Below are positions 8,853-17,447 of a stretch of DNA of 64,000 nt, in pieces. Both the position numbers and the translations under genes were made by a program. A model generated the notes under the pieces. The model made no database searches. It was not told the DNA's origin and worked only from the letters and a program-made list of their open reading frames with translations. This DNA comes from Pseudooceanicola antarcticus (lineage in GTDB: Bacteria; Pseudomonadota; Alphaproteobacteria; Rhodobacterales; Rhodobacteraceae): positions 62,001-126,000 of the forward strand of contig NZ_OBEA01000009.1 in NCBI RefSeq assembly GCF_900215355.1, in the 5' to 3' direction. Each line of letters starts with the position of its first letter. Positions within the stretch are counted from its first letter, which is position 1.

Positions 8853-9053
8853 TCAGGAAAGACGGTCCGGGCGGCCGGGGCGTTCCAGCGCCTCGGCGGC
8901 GGCATCCAGGGCGGTTTCGATGTCATCCGGATCGGTCGAGGGTACCGCGTAGGTGCCGCTCAGCCAGCGGGCCAGGTCAACGTCGGCGCAGCGGGCGGAA
9001 CAGAAGGGACGGATCTCGGGATCGGACTTGCGGTTGCAGATCGGACAGCTCAT
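8853..9053 (-). CDS. yacG: DNA gyrase inhibitor YacG
   Basis: A 66-residue zinc protein with MSCPICNRK at the N-terminus and PFCSARCADVDLARWL in the middle, the four cysteines and the DLxxWL signature of YacG. E. coli YacG binds GyrB and inhibits supercoiling. The start overlaps the stop of the RNase E/G-like gene by four bases (ATGA), so the two are co-translated. It is the last protein gene of the infA-maf-RNase-yacG operon, before tRNA-Phe. Length and motifs are normal for the family. Confidence 0.95.
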   Translation of the reverse strand: MSCPICNRKSDPEIRPFCSARCADVDLARWLSGTYAVPSTDPDDIETALDAAAEALERPGRPDRLS

Positions 9054-10123
9054 CCAAGCAATTTGCCAAGAAGCGGGCCCAAAGGCAAACGGGCGCGTTT
9101 GCGTTGCAGCTCGTAGTTGCCGAGCGGTGTCCAGCCGGCCAGGACGGTCTCGGTGGAGTCGCTGCGGAAGCCGGCGCGCAGGGCGCTTTCAAACTGGCGG
9201 CGGTCCTTCTTGCCCATGGGCGCGAGGTCCAGGAAGATCTGGCCTCCGAGGCCGCGCAAGCGCAGCTGACGGGGCAGCTCCTTCGCCGTGGCGAGGTTGG
9301 CGCGCAGGCCCGCGGCGGGGCTGCCGTCGGCACCGGTATTCACGTCGACCGCGACACAGGCGCGGGTGGCCTCGATGAAGAGACTGGCACCGCCGGGCAA
9401 AGCCGCCTCGGGGCCAGAGAGCGCCTCCAGGTCACCGTCCAGGCCCATCTCGGCGAAGCGGCCTTCGCCCTCGAGCACCGGGGCCTCGGGCCAGTCGCGC
9501 CAGGCCAGCTCATGGGGGCCGGGACCGTCCAGCAGCTTCTCGGGACCGCTGCCCGCATCGGCCAGGACCTGGGAGGCGAGCTCGGCGGTGGCGGCGATAT
9601 CCTCGGCGATGGCCTCGGGGTCGGCACCTTCGCAGGCGGAGCGGAGGATGACACCGGCGGGATCTTCGCCCTGCATCAGGGGGTGGTCGTCCAGCACGTC
9701 ATGGGCCACTTCCAGCGCCGCCTCACGGGCGTCATCGTCGCGGATCGCGCGCGAGGCGTTGAGGCCGGGCGCGCCGGGGGTGACGATGCAATAGCGGCTC
9801 TTGAACAGCACCTTGGCAGTCAGCGGCAGGGCCTTGCCGGGCTCGGGGTAGCCGGTGACCTGCACCAGCAGCGACTGGCCGGGGGCCAGCCCGCGCACCT
9901 GGCGCAGGAAGCCCATGCCCTCGGGTGTCTTCACGAAGACACCCCCCTGCCCCTTCACCGGGCGATCGACCACGGCGCGGTAGATGGTGCCGGGGCGCAC
10001 GGCCTCGGGGTCATCCAGCAGCAGGTCCGAGGGACGGCCGTCTTCCAGCAGAAGTGCCGCCTCGACCGGCGCGCCGCCGGTGGGATCGGTGAGTTGGTCG
10101 AGAACGATCTGCAGACCCTTCAT
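9050..10123 (-). CDS. Ribonuclease E/G family protein (short form)
   Basis: A 357-residue protein recognisable from the catalytic-core blocks [42 protein letters not shown] and [21 protein letters not shown], which match RNase G/E metal-binding and nuclease regions. It is shorter than RNase G (about 490 residues) and lacks a clear zinc-link and C-terminal small domain, as is usual for the infA-maf-linked copy in Rhodobacterales. The ATG at 10123 overlaps the maf stop by four bases. Likely an RNA-processing endonuclease of rRNA or mRNA; whether it cuts like a full-length RNase G is not shown by the sequence. Confidence 0.85.
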   Translation of the reverse strand: MKGLQIVLDQLTDPTGGAPVEAALLLEDGRPSDLLLDDPEAVRPGTIYRAVVDRPVKGQGGVFVKTPEGMGFLRQVRGLAPGQSLLVQVTGYPEPGKALPLTAKVLFKSRYCIVTPGAPGLNASRAIRDDDAREAALEVAHDVLDDHPLMQGEDPAGVILRSACEGADPEAIAEDIAATAELASQVLADAGSGPEKLLDGPGPHELAWRDWPEAPVLEGEGRFAEMGLDGDLEALSGPEAALPGGASLFIEATRACVAVDVNTGADGSPAAGLRANLATAKELPRQLRLRGLGGQIFLDLAPMGKKDRRQFESALRAGFRSDSTETVLAGWTPLGNYELQRKRARLPLGPLLGKLLG

Positions 10124-10695
10124 GCGTCCCTCCAGAGCGGCCATCCTGCCGCGCTCAGCAGATGCGCCGTCTCGGCCACGGGCAGGCCCATGACGGCGGA
10201 AAAGGACCCTGAGATCCATGGAATGAAAGCGCCCGCGGGCCCCTGGATGGCATAGCCACCCGCCTTGCCCTGCCAGTCGCCGGTCGCCAGGTAGCCGTTC
10301 ACCTCGTCATCCGAGAGGCGCTTCATCTGCACGGCGGTGACCACGTCACGCTCCCAGATGCGGCCCTGGGCCTTGACGGCGATGGCGGTGATCACGCGGT
10401 GGCGACGCCCCGACAGCGCATAGAGAAATTCAGCCGCCTCTCCCGCATCCGCGGGCTTGCCGAGGATACGGCGGCCCAGGGCGACGGTGGTATCGGCGCA
10501 GAGCACGATCTCTCCATCGCCTGCCGTGACGGCAGCCGCCTTCTCGCGCGCCATGCGTTGGCAATAGGGTCGCGGCAGCTCGGCCTTCAGGGGCGTTTCA
10601 TCAATGTCGGGGGGACGGATATCGTCAGGCGTCACCCCCAGCTGAGCCAGAAGCTCCAATCGCCGGGGGCTGCCAGATCCGAGGACGAGTTTCAA
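10120..10695 (-). CDS. Maf family nucleoside triphosphate pyrophosphatase
   Basis: A roughly 191-residue house-cleaning pyrophosphatase that hydrolyses dTTP/UTP or modified NTPs. The signature [18 protein letters not shown] sits at the N-terminus, with [16 protein letters not shown] and [11 protein letters not shown] further on. I place the start at the TTG at 10695 because AGAGGG lies at the right distance and Maf proteins begin directly before the SPRR motif. A GTG at 10722 would add nine residues without a ribosome site. It overlaps the RNase gene at the 3' end. Subfamily (YhdE or YceF type) was not resolved. Confidence 0.92.
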   Translation of the reverse strand: MKLVLGSGSPRRLELLAQLGVTPDDIRPPDIDETPLKAELPRPYCQRMAREKAAAVTAGDGEIVLCADTTVALGRRILGKPADAGEAAEFLYALSGRRHRVITAIAVKAQGRIWERDVVTAVQMKRLSDDEVNGYLATGDWQGKAGGYAIQGPAGAFIPWISGSFSAVMGLPVAETAHLLSAAGWPLWRDA

Positions 10696-10737
10696 ATCAG
10701 GCCCTCTTGAAGAAAGAGACACCGCGCGGGCGCGATG

Positions 10738-10956
10738 TCACTTGAAGCGGTAGTTGATCCGACCCTTGGTCAGATCATAGGGGGTCATTTCGACCTGCAC
10801 CTTGTCGCCAGCCAGAACACGGATGCGGTTCTTGCGCATCTTGCCTGCCGTATGTGCGATGATCTCATGGCCGTTCTCGAGCTCGACCCGGAATGTCGCA
10901 TTCGGCAGGAGTTCCTTCACGACGCCGGGGAATTCGAGAATGTCTTCCTTGGCCAT
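10738..10956 (-). CDS. infA: Translation initiation factor IF-1
   Basis: A 72-residue OB-fold protein, [20 protein letters not shown] to the end GRINYRFK, essentially canonical IF-1. It binds the 30S A site and supports start-codon selection. It heads the maf, RNase E/G-like and yacG genes on the minus strand. The intergenic distance to maf (about 40 bp) is consistent with one transcript. Upstream, the usual phosphatase neighbour is separated from infA by three additional genes. Confidence 0.98.
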   Translation of the reverse strand: MAKEDILEFPGVVKELLPNATFRVELENGHEIIAHTAGKMRKNRIRVLAGDKVQVEMTPYDLTKGRINYRFK

Positions 10957-11044
10957 GTGGTCTCCTGTAGTCAGTGGGGGACGCGACTGCGCGCGTCCGT
11001 GGCGCGTAAATGAGCGCTCTGCGTCAAATATTCAAGGAAATTCT

Positions 11045-11917
11045 CTAGCGCAGGTCGCAAGTTTCGAGAGAGCTGTCATCGGATTGCTCGTCCCAGTGCG
11101 CGAGGTTGCGCACCCGCCCCTTCTGACGCACATGGCGGATGGCCGCAAGATCAACCGCTGCGTAAGTCCAGCCCGGCTGGTTCATCTGACCCTCTGCCAG
11201 CACGCCCGTGGGCGGGAAGCCCTCGTCCGGCGGGCCGAAGATACCGCCCATGCCCCAGCTCACGTCCACCGCCTCGACAAGGGGGTATTCGCCCACGATC
11301 GAGGACATGACAGAGACGCATTGCCCCTCAAGCGCGCGGGCCATGGCGCCGATGCGGACACGCCAGTAGCCCTCGAGCGCATCGGTGGCCGAAGGCACCA
11401 GCAGCAGCTCGGCGTCGCGCTGCGCACGGGCCTGAAGGGGAAACTCGCTGTCGTAGCAGATGCTTATCGCCAGCTTGCCGATCTGGGTGTCGAAGACCTT
11501 CAGCGGCCCCGCGCCTTCCACGCCCCAGGGATCGCGCTCCCACAGGGTCATGACCTGCTTGTCCTGAAAGCCCATCTGGCCGTTCGGCGCATAGAGATGG
11601 GCGCGGTTGGTGATCCGTCCCGCCTCGATCACCGGACCCGAAGCACCGACGATATGCACCCCATGCGCCCGCGCCAGCTTCAGGTGCAGCGCGTTCACGT
11701 CGCCCCAGAGGTTCGAGATATAGCGGCTGGCGGCCTGCAGGTCGGCGCAGATCTCCTCTCCACCGATGGAGGCCAGCTCCATGGCGCCATACTCGGGGAA
11801 GACCAGCAGCGAGGCCCCCTGCCCGGCAGCTTCCGCCACCCAGGCCGAGAGCTTGGCCTCATAGGCGGTCCAGCTGGTGAAGACATCGAGCGGATAGGCG
11901 GCGGCGGCAACTTTCAT
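11045..11917 (-). CDS. Carbon-nitrogen hydrolase (nitrilase superfamily)
   Basis: A 290-residue nitrilase-fold amidase. The catalytic triad is visible: glutamate in VFPEYGAM, lysine in GFQDKQVMTLWERD and cysteine in AISICYDSEFPL. These enzymes hydrolyse amides, nitriles or carbamoyl groups; the substrate is not evident. The start overlaps the stop of the GNAT gene upstream by four bases, so both are translated together, and the NTF2-like gene overlaps further upstream. The trio looks like a compact functional cassette placed between the phosphatase and infA. A role in amide metabolism parallel to the two acetamidases is possible but unsupported. Confidence 0.9.
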   Translation of the reverse strand: MKVAAAAYPLDVFTSWTAYEAKLSAWVAEAAGQGASLLVFPEYGAMELASIGGEEICADLQAASRYISNLWGDVNALHLKLARAHGVHIVGASGPVIEAGRITNRAHLYAPNGQMGFQDKQVMTLWERDPWGVEGAGPLKVFDTQIGKLAISICYDSEFPLQARAQRDAELLLVPSATDALEGYWRVRIGAMARALEGQCVSVMSSIVGEYPLVEAVDVSWGMGGIFGPPDEGFPPTGVLAEGQMNQPGWTYAAVDLAAIRHVRQKGRVRNLAHWDEQSDDSSLETCDLR

Positions 11918-12492
11918 AGGGTTTTCATCCAGAATTGCAGCTTGTGGGGGCTTTGGTCGCTGTCCCCGATATCGGTCCAGCGGAATTCGGCCTGAACGCC
12001 CGGCAGCGGGGCATAGCCGCGCTTGCGCCAGAAGGGATCGAGCGGGCTGTACCCTTTGGGCCTGGCCGGGTGATCCTGGGGGCGGATGACGCTGCAGAAG
12101 GCCGAATATCGGCGGCCAAGCGCCTTGGCATGGGCTTCGCGGGCGTCGAAGAAGGCATTGCCGATGCCCTGGCCGCGATAGGCGGGCAGCAGGACCGACT
12201 CGGCGCAGTAGAAGATCTGCTCCAGCGGCTCGGGGCGTTCGGCGAAGGGGGCGGCGAAGTCCTCCGCATGCGCCTCCATGGCCATGCCGGTGGCGACGCC
12301 GACGATCTCGTCGCCGTCCTTTGCCGCCACGACGATGGCAGAGGGCGCCAGGTAATCGTCCAGGTACTGCCGTTCGTAGGAGATGTCGCCGTCGTAGAGA
12401 TAGGGCCAGTCGCGGAAGACCGCGATTCGCAGCCGGGCCACGTCATCCAGCGCCGCCTCCAGCGCGCCGCCCGTCAGCACCTCGATCTTCAT
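11914..12492 (-). CDS. GNAT family N-acetyltransferase
   Basis: A 192-residue GNAT protein. The acetyl-CoA loop is LLPAYRGQGIGNAFFDARE, preceded by strand IVGVATGMAM and followed by a helix holding AHAKALGR. The start at 12492 was chosen because it gives MKIEVLTGG and overlaps the upstream NTF2-like gene stop by four bases. It is the middle member of the overlapping cassette NTF2-like, GNAT, nitrilase-like. Acceptor substrate unknown. Base composition matches the flanking chromosome, so no recent transfer is indicated. Confidence 0.88.
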   Translation of the reverse strand: MKIEVLTGGALEAALDDVARLRIAVFRDWPYLYDGDISYERQYLDDYLAPSAIVVAAKDGDEIVGVATGMAMEAHAEDFAAPFAERPEPLEQIFYCAESVLLPAYRGQGIGNAFFDAREAHAKALGRRYSAFCSVIRPQDHPARPKGYSPLDPFWRKRGYAPLPGVQAEFRWTDIGDSDQSPHKLQFWMKTL

Positions 12493-12887
12493 TTCGAGAC
12501 CTGCGCCACCCAATCCGCGAGATTGTAGTAGGTCGTGACGCGGCAGATCAGCCCGTCTTCGTCGATGTCGAAGAAACTGCCTGCGGGCAGGCGATAGGTC
12601 TGACCCCTGGCCTCGGGCAGGCCCTCGTCCGTCGCAAGGTAGCTGCCATTCACCACGAATTCCGCCGCCGCCCGGCGTCCGTCGGGCGAGACGAAGATCA
12701 CCATGTCCGTCAGCAGCTCCTTGTAGCAGCGGGTCATGTGATCGTTGAACTCGGCAAACAGCGCCTTGCCGGTGCGGATCTTGCCCTCGTTGACATGGTG
12801 GGCGACGTCCTCGCTCAGGCAGTCGAGCATGGCATCGGTGTCGCCCGCGTTGAAGGCGTCGAAGTAGCGCTGGATAATCTGGGTCAT
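12489..12887 (-). CDS. NTF2-like / ketosteroid-isomerase-fold protein
   Basis: A 132-residue single-domain protein of the SnoaL/NTF2-like fold: MTQIIQRYFDAFNAGDTDAM, a conserved LSEDVAHHVNEG, and a C-terminal CRVTTYYNLADWVAQV strand pair. Such proteins act as small isomerases, hydrolases or ligand-binding subunits. It overlaps the phosphatase gene upstream and the GNAT gene downstream by four bases each, so the whole set is one translationally linked transcript. No specific function can be assigned. Confidence 0.85.
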   Translation of the reverse strand: MTQIIQRYFDAFNAGDTDAMLDCLSEDVAHHVNEGKIRTGKALFAEFNDHMTRCYKELLTDMVIFVSPDGRRAAAEFVVNGSYLATDEGLPEARGQTYRLPAGSFFDIDEDGLICRVTTYYNLADWVAQVSK

Positions 12888-13345
12888 GCGGCCTCGGAAG
12901 GGGGACCGAAACGGTCTTTGAGTTTGGAGATGATCTGGTCGCGGCTCTGCCGATAGGCGTTCAGCTTCTGCTCGCGGTTCTCGCCGATCCCGGTGGGGTC
13001 CATGATCGGCCAGTATTCCACGGTCAGGTGGAAATAGCGGGTCAGCTCCAGCGCCGAGCGCTGGCTGGCGGGCGACAGTGCTACCACCAGGTCGAACGAG
13101 GAAAGGTCATCGCCCCATTGCTGCATTTCCTCGAAGGAACGCGAGCGGTGGCGGGACAGCTCGACCCCCAGTTCCTTGCAGACGGCGATGGCGAAACCGT
13201 CGATCTCGAGGTCATTCCGGACCCCGACGGATTGCACGTAGGTGTCGGTGCCGTAGAGCTTCTTCATGATCCCTTCGGCCATGGGGGAACGCACCGCGTT
13301 GTGGTCGCAGCAGAACAAAACCGATTGCGGACGTTCCGCTGGCAA
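12884..13345 (-). CDS. Low-molecular-weight phosphatase / arsenate-reductase-like protein
   Basis: About 153 residues. The P-loop CDHNAVR fits CX5R of low-molecular-weight protein tyrosine phosphatases and ArsC-type arsenate reductases, followed by SPMAEG; a conserved WPIMDPTG near the C-terminus supplies the general-acid aspartate. No ATG is available at the right place. A TTG at 13345, 8 bp after the UPF0262 stop and preceded by GGAGGG and AGAGG purines, is the likely start. The hisD, UPF0262, phosphatase, infA order is common in alphaproteobacteria; here three genes are inserted before infA. The substrate (phosphotyrosine or arsenate) is unresolved. Confidence 0.85.
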   Translation of the reverse strand: MPAERPQSVLFCCDHNAVRSPMAEGIMKKLYGTDTYVQSVGVRNDLEIDGFAIAVCKELGVELSRHRSRSFEEMQQWGDDLSSFDLVVALSPASQRSALELTRYFHLTVEYWPIMDPTGIGENREQKLNAYRQSRDQIISKLKDRFGPPSEAA

Positions 13346-13352
13346 GACCTCT

Positions 13353-13832
13353 TTACCCTCCGAAGTGCAACACGCAGATGAGCGTGAACAGCCGCCGCGC
13401 CGTGTCATGGTCGACGATGGCTTTGCCTTCGAGTCGTTCCACCAATACACGCGCGCCCTCATCATGGATGCCACGGCGCGCCATGTCGATGGTCTCGATC
13501 TGCGCCGGGGGCAGATTCTTCACCGCATCGAAATAGCTTTTGCAGATGGCGAAGTAATCCTTCACCACCTGGCGGAACGGTCCCAGCGACAGCAGGAATT
13601 GCGCGGCCGGACCGCCGTTTTCGGTCTGCACGTCGAAAACCAGCCGCTTGTCGCGGATCGACAGCCCCAGGCGATAGGGTCCCTCGGGCACGAGCCGGTC
13701 ATCCCGCTTGGGAAGCGAGAAGGAATTCTCTTCCATGAGGTCGAAGATGGCGACCCGCCGTTCCTGCTCGATCTCCGGTGTCGGAGGCGGCAGATTTCGG
13801 TCGTCCAGCTCGATATGCGCTATTCGGGACAT
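13353..13832 (-). CDS. UPF0262 family protein
   Basis: A 159-residue conserved alphaproteobacterial protein of unknown function, starting MSRIAHIELDDRNLPPPTPE and ending LFTLICVLHFGG, the family hallmarks. It always occurs near hisD and the phosphatase, as here. The ATG at 13832 was preferred over one two codons upstream because it matches the family N-terminus; the choice changes only two residues. No catalytic motif or signal peptide is visible. Confidence 0.93.
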   Translation of the reverse strand: MSRIAHIELDDRNLPPPTPEIEQERRVAIFDLMEENSFSLPKRDDRLVPEGPYRLGLSIRDKRLVFDVQTENGGPAAQFLLSLGPFRQVVKDYFAICKSYFDAVKNLPPAQIETIDMARRGIHDEGARVLVERLEGKAIVDHDTARRLFTLICVLHFGG

Positions 13833-13967
13833 GATCATCGTTTCCCTCGTTCTCCGGACGAGCTCCCCTCGGGTAAAGGATATGCTGCATCGCAGAAAAG
13901 CGCTACAAATACTTTACAAACGATTAATCTAACGAAGCGTCAGCATGGCGCAAGCGGCCAGAGCGCA

Positions 13968-15272
13968 TCAGCCCTCGTTGAGCTTGTCCAGACGGGCGCG
14001 GACGGAAAGTCCGTGCGCCTCAAGGCTTTCCGAGATAGCCAGCCGCTCTGCCGCCGGGCCGATGGCCTTCAGGGCCGCAGGGGTCATCTGCGCGAGCGTT
14101 GTGCGTTTGAGGAAATCCATGACCGAAAGGCCCGAGGAGAATCGGGCCGAGCGCGCCGTCGGCAGCACGTGGTTCGGGCCGCCGACATAGTCGCCGATGG
14201 CCTCGGGGGTCCAGCCGCCAAGGAAGATCGCGCCCGCGTGCTGGCACTTCTGCGACAGCTCCAGCGGCGCGGCGGTGCAGATCTCGAGGTGCTCGGGCGC
14301 GATGCGGTTGGACAGGGCCGCGGCCTCGTCCAGGTCGGAGACGGTGATCACCGCCCCGTTCTCGCGCCAGCTGGCACCGGCAATCTCGCGCCGTTCCAGC
14401 GTTTCCAGCCGCTTCTCGACAGCCGCGGCGACCGCCTTGGCCAGCGCGGGGCTATCGGTGATCAGGATCGACTGGGCGCTTTCGTCGTGCTCGGCCTGGC
14501 TGAGCAGATCAAGCGCCAGCCAGTCGGGATCGTTGTCGGCATCGGCGATGACGAGGATCTCGGACGGCCCGGCGATCATGTCGATGCCCACCTTGCCGAA
14601 GACCCGGCGCTTGGCGGCCGCCACATAGGCATTGCCCGGCCCGGTGATCTTGTCGACCGGGGCCACGCTCTCGGTGCCATAGGCCAGGGCGGCAATCGCC
14701 TGGGCGCCGCCGATGCGATAGATCTCATCCACGCCGGCCAGCCGCGCGGCCATCAGCACCAGCGGGTTCACCTTGCCATCGGGCGTCGGCACCGCGATGG
14801 CCAGACGCTCGACCCCGGCCACCTTGGCGGGGATGGCGTTCATCAGCACCGACGAGGGATAGGAGGCCAGCCCGCCCGGCACATAAAGGCCCGCCGCCGA
14901 CACGGCCGTCCAGCGCCAGCCGAGAGAGGCGCCGTCGGGATCGGTCCAGAAGGCATCTTCCGGCATCTGGCGGACATGGTAGGCGCGGATGCGCTGCGCG
15001 GCGGTCTCCAGGGCCTGTTTCTCGGCCGGGGGCACGTTGGCGCAATGTGCGTCGACTTCCTCGCGGGTGAAGGCGAGGCTCTCGGGCGTCAGCTCCAGGC
15101 GGTCGAATTTCGCCGTCAGCTCGATGAGGGCGGCGTCACCGCGGGCGCGGACATCGGCGATGATCCCGGCCACCGCGTCGTCCACATCCGGCGAATCCTC
15201 ACGCTTGGCACCGAGCAGGGCGGTGAAGCGGGTTTCAAAATCGGCGTCGCTGGTGGACAGGAAATGCGGCAT
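13968..15272 (-). CDS. hisD: Histidinol dehydrogenase
   Basis: A 434-residue enzyme that converts L-histidinol to histidine with two NAD-dependent oxidations. Seen are YVPGGLASYPSSVLMNAIPA, the GPGNAYVAAAKRRVFG loop, IDMIAGPSEILVIAD, the zinc and catalytic region LLSQAEHDESAQSIL, and the C-terminal catalytic histidine region NHVLPTARSARFSSGLSV. The ATG at 15272 follows GGAGGG. It is separated by about 140 bp from the downstream UPF0262 gene and lies below DUF2948/murA in the same direction. Length is normal. Confidence 0.97.
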   Translation of the reverse strand: MPHFLSTSDADFETRFTALLGAKREDSPDVDDAVAGIIADVRARGDAALIELTAKFDRLELTPESLAFTREEVDAHCANVPPAEKQALETAAQRIRAYHVRQMPEDAFWTDPDGASLGWRWTAVSAAGLYVPGGLASYPSSVLMNAIPAKVAGVERLAIAVPTPDGKVNPLVLMAARLAGVDEIYRIGGAQAIAALAYGTESVAPVDKITGPGNAYVAAAKRRVFGKVGIDMIAGPSEILVIADADNDPDWLALDLLSQAEHDESAQSILITDSPALAKAVAAAVEKRLETLERREIAGASWRENGAVITVSDLDEAAALSNRIAPEHLEICTAAPLELSQKCQHAGAIFLGGWTPEAIGDYVGGPNHVLPTARSARFSSGLSVMDFLKRTTLAQMTPAALKAIGPAAERLAISESLEAHGLSVRARLDKLNEG

Positions 15273-15413
15273 CAGGGTCCCTCCGGGGTTCGGCACTCTG
15301 TAGACCGAAGCCAAAGGCGGGTTCAAGCGGGCATGCCGCCGCTGCCCTCCGGGATCACCGGGCCCCGCGCGCGGGGGATCACGGCCCCCTGCCTGCACTG
15401 GCCGCTGCCAGCT

Positions 15414-15887
15414 TCATTCCCCGTGGTCGGGCACCTTGCCAGAGAGCGCCTGGTAGGGACGGGTGACATCCTTCAACACCGCTTCCAGCGCCTCGACCTT
15501 CAGCCGGATCGCGCCGTCGCCGGCGAGGGTGATCAGAAGCTGCCCCGAGGGCGGCTCCTGGTCGGGGATGAACTCGAGCGAAAGCACCGACAGGATCATG
15601 TCGGGATCGGCGCGGCTGACGCCCTGGCTGGCCACGGCCTGCACGTTCTCGAAGACCAGCAGCGCCCGCACGCGCTCGGCGCCGTGGCGATCGCGCGCCC
15701 CGTCTTCCCAGCGGAACCGGTTCAGCAGCATGGCAAAGCGCTTCTCATCGCGCATGAAGCGCATCTCGGTCACCGGCAGTACCGCGTCCTGGACCAGGGC
15801 AGAGAGGACCTGCAGGTCCTCTCCGGTCAGGGCACCCAGGTTCAGCGGCGCTTCACCGCCATCCTCAAAACGTGCGTCTTCGGTCAT
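15414..15887 (-). CDS. DUF2948 family protein
   Basis: A 157-residue protein, [20 protein letters not shown], then [20 protein letters not shown] and [13 protein letters not shown]. This is the DUF2948 family found between murA and hisD in Rhodobacterales. The start codon overlaps the murA stop (ATGA), indicating translational coupling. Function unknown; no signal peptide or membrane segment. The consistent linkage to murA suggests a housekeeping role, which is inference. Confidence 0.9.
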   Translation of the reverse strand: MTEDARFEDGGEAPLNLGALTGEDLQVLSALVQDAVLPVTEMRFMRDEKRFAMLLNRFRWEDGARDRHGAERVRALLVFENVQAVASQGVSRADPDMILSVLSLEFIPDQEPPSGQLLITLAGDGAIRLKVEALEAVLKDVTRPYQALSGKVPDHGE

Positions 15888-17152
15888 TCCGTGATCCGTT
15901 CGATCTTGGCCCCGCAGGCCGACAGCTTGTCTTCGACGCTCTCGTAGCCGCGATCCAGGTGGTAGACCCGGCTGACCACGGTTTCGCCCTCGGCGGCAAG
16001 ACCGGCCAGGATCAGCGAAACCGACGCCCGCAGGTCGGTGGCCATCACCCGCGCGCCCTTCAGCCGCTCGACGCCATGCACCTTGGCCTGGCCACCATGC
16101 ACCTCGATATTCGCCCCCATGCGGGTGAGCTCGGGCGCATGCATGAAGCGGTTCTCGAAGATGGTTTCTTCCAGCACCGAGGTCCCTTCGGCGGTGCAGA
16201 GCAGCGCCATCATCTGCGCCTGCAGGTCGGTCGGGAAGCCGGGAAAGACCTCTGTCTTCACGTCCACCGCCTTGATGCGGTCGCCGCGGCGCTTGACCTT
16301 CACGCCCTTCTCGGTGGCCTCGACCGAGATCCCGGCCTCGTCCAGCTTCTCGACGAAGGCGCCCAGAAGCTCCAGCGAGCCGCCGACGCATTCGACTTCG
16401 CCACCGGCGATGGCCGGAGCCAGCATGTAGGTGCCCAGCTCGATGCGGTCGGCGACCACCTGGTGGGTGGCACCATGCAGCGCGTCGACGCCCTGGATCT
16501 CGATCCGAGAGGTGCCCTCGCCTTCGATCTGGGCGCCCATGGCGCGCAGGCATTTCACCAGGTCGACGATCTCGGGCTCGCGGGCGGCATTGGTCAGCAC
16601 CGTGGTGCCCTTGGCCAGCGTCGCCGCCATGACGATGTTCTCGGTGGCACCCACGGAGGCGAAGCGCAGCTCGAACTGCGCGCCCTTGAGCCGGCCGCCC
16701 GCGGTCTTGGCGTGCAGGTAGCCGTCGCGCAACTCGATCTCGGCGCCAAGCGCCTCGAGCCCCTCGATATGCAGATCCATCGGACGCGCGCCAATGGCGC
16801 AGCCGCCGGGCAGCGAGACCTGCGCCTGACCCGTCCGCGCCAGCAGCGGGCCCAGCACCAGGTTGGAGGCGCGCATCTTGCGCACGATATCGTAGTCGGC
16901 CCAGCTGGAGGTCAGGTCATGGCTGGACAGCGCCAGCACCTTGCCGTCCTGCATGCGAGAGACCTCACCGCCCAGGCTTTGCAGCAGCGCCGACATCGTC
17001 TTGATGTCGGAAAGGCGCGGCGCATTGGTCAGCGTCAGCGGTTCTTCCGACAGAAGTGTCGCCGGCATCAGTGCCAGGCAGGCGTTCTTGGCGCCCGCGA
17101 TGGGAATGCTGCCGCTCAGCGGGCCATTGCCCTTCACTAGGATCGAATCCAT
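15884..17152 (-). CDS. murA: UDP-N-acetylglucosamine 1-carboxyvinyltransferase
   Basis: A 422-residue first committed enzyme of peptidoglycan synthesis, transferring enolpyruvate from PEP to UDP-GlcNAc in the cytoplasm. The N-terminus is [20 protein letters not shown]; the catalytic cysteine lies in [15 protein letters not shown], so the enzyme should be fosfomycin-sensitive. [18 protein letters not shown] and [13 protein letters not shown] are further family blocks. It starts 5 bp after the stop of a 54-residue ORF and overlaps DUF2948 at the end, giving a tight operon. Length is standard. Confidence 0.98.
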   Translation of the reverse strand: MDSILVKGNGPLSGSIPIAGAKNACLALMPATLLSEEPLTLTNAPRLSDIKTMSALLQSLGGEVSRMQDGKVLALSSHDLTSSWADYDIVRKMRASNLVLGPLLARTGQAQVSLPGGCAIGARPMDLHIEGLEALGAEIELRDGYLHAKTAGGRLKGAQFELRFASVGATENIVMAATLAKGTTVLTNAAREPEIVDLVKCLRAMGAQIEGEGTSRIEIQGVDALHGATHQVVADRIELGTYMLAPAIAGGEVECVGGSLELLGAFVEKLDEAGISVEATEKGVKVKRRGDRIKAVDVKTEVFPGFPTDLQAQMMALLCTAEGTSVLEETIFENRFMHAPELTRMGANIEVHGGQAKVHGVERLKGARVMATDLRASVSLILAGLAAEGETVVSRVYHLDRGYESVEDKLSACGAKIERITE

Positions 17153-17156
17153 GCCT

Positions 17157-17321
17157 CTAGTCCTTTTCCTGCTCGTCCGCCCCTTCGGGGCTTTGATTGT
17201 CTGTCGAGGCCGCCCGCGCGCGTGCCTGCGCTTTCCGTCGGGCGAGATTCGCCTTCAGGGCCGATTTCAGCCTTTCATCGCGCGTCTGCGCATCTTTTCC
17301 AACGTCCGGTTTCCTTGCCAT
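17157..17321 (-). CDS. 54-residue basic/acidic small protein upstream of murA
   Basis: A short frame from the ATG at 17321 to TAG at 17157 encodes [20 protein letters not shown], then an Arg/Ala-rich helix and an acidic tail ending EGADEQEKD. Its stop lies 5 bp before murA, so it is placed as the first gene of the murA operon. It is below most ORF length cut-offs. The highly charged, low-complexity composition suggests a disordered or nucleic-acid-binding protein. I do not recognise a named family; its position and codon use make it credible. Confidence 0.6.
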   Translation of the reverse strand: MARKPDVGKDAQTRDERLKSALKANLARRKAQARARAASTDNQSPEGADEQEKD

Positions 17322-17447
17322 AGGCCTTCTGTAAAGCAGCCGGAAAAAAGCGTCCAGATTGTGCTTGCACCCCCGGCGGTTTGCGTCTAATCACCCGCCC
17401 ACGGTCGCCGGGAACGGCAGCCGGGCCCCGGCGCCGGGGCGGTGAGA

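Noticed and set aside
13266-15947. 893-residue plus-strand frame across phosphatase, UPF0262, hisD and DUF2948
   Set aside because: It crosses four recognised genes on the other strand and shows no domain; it is a composition artefact.
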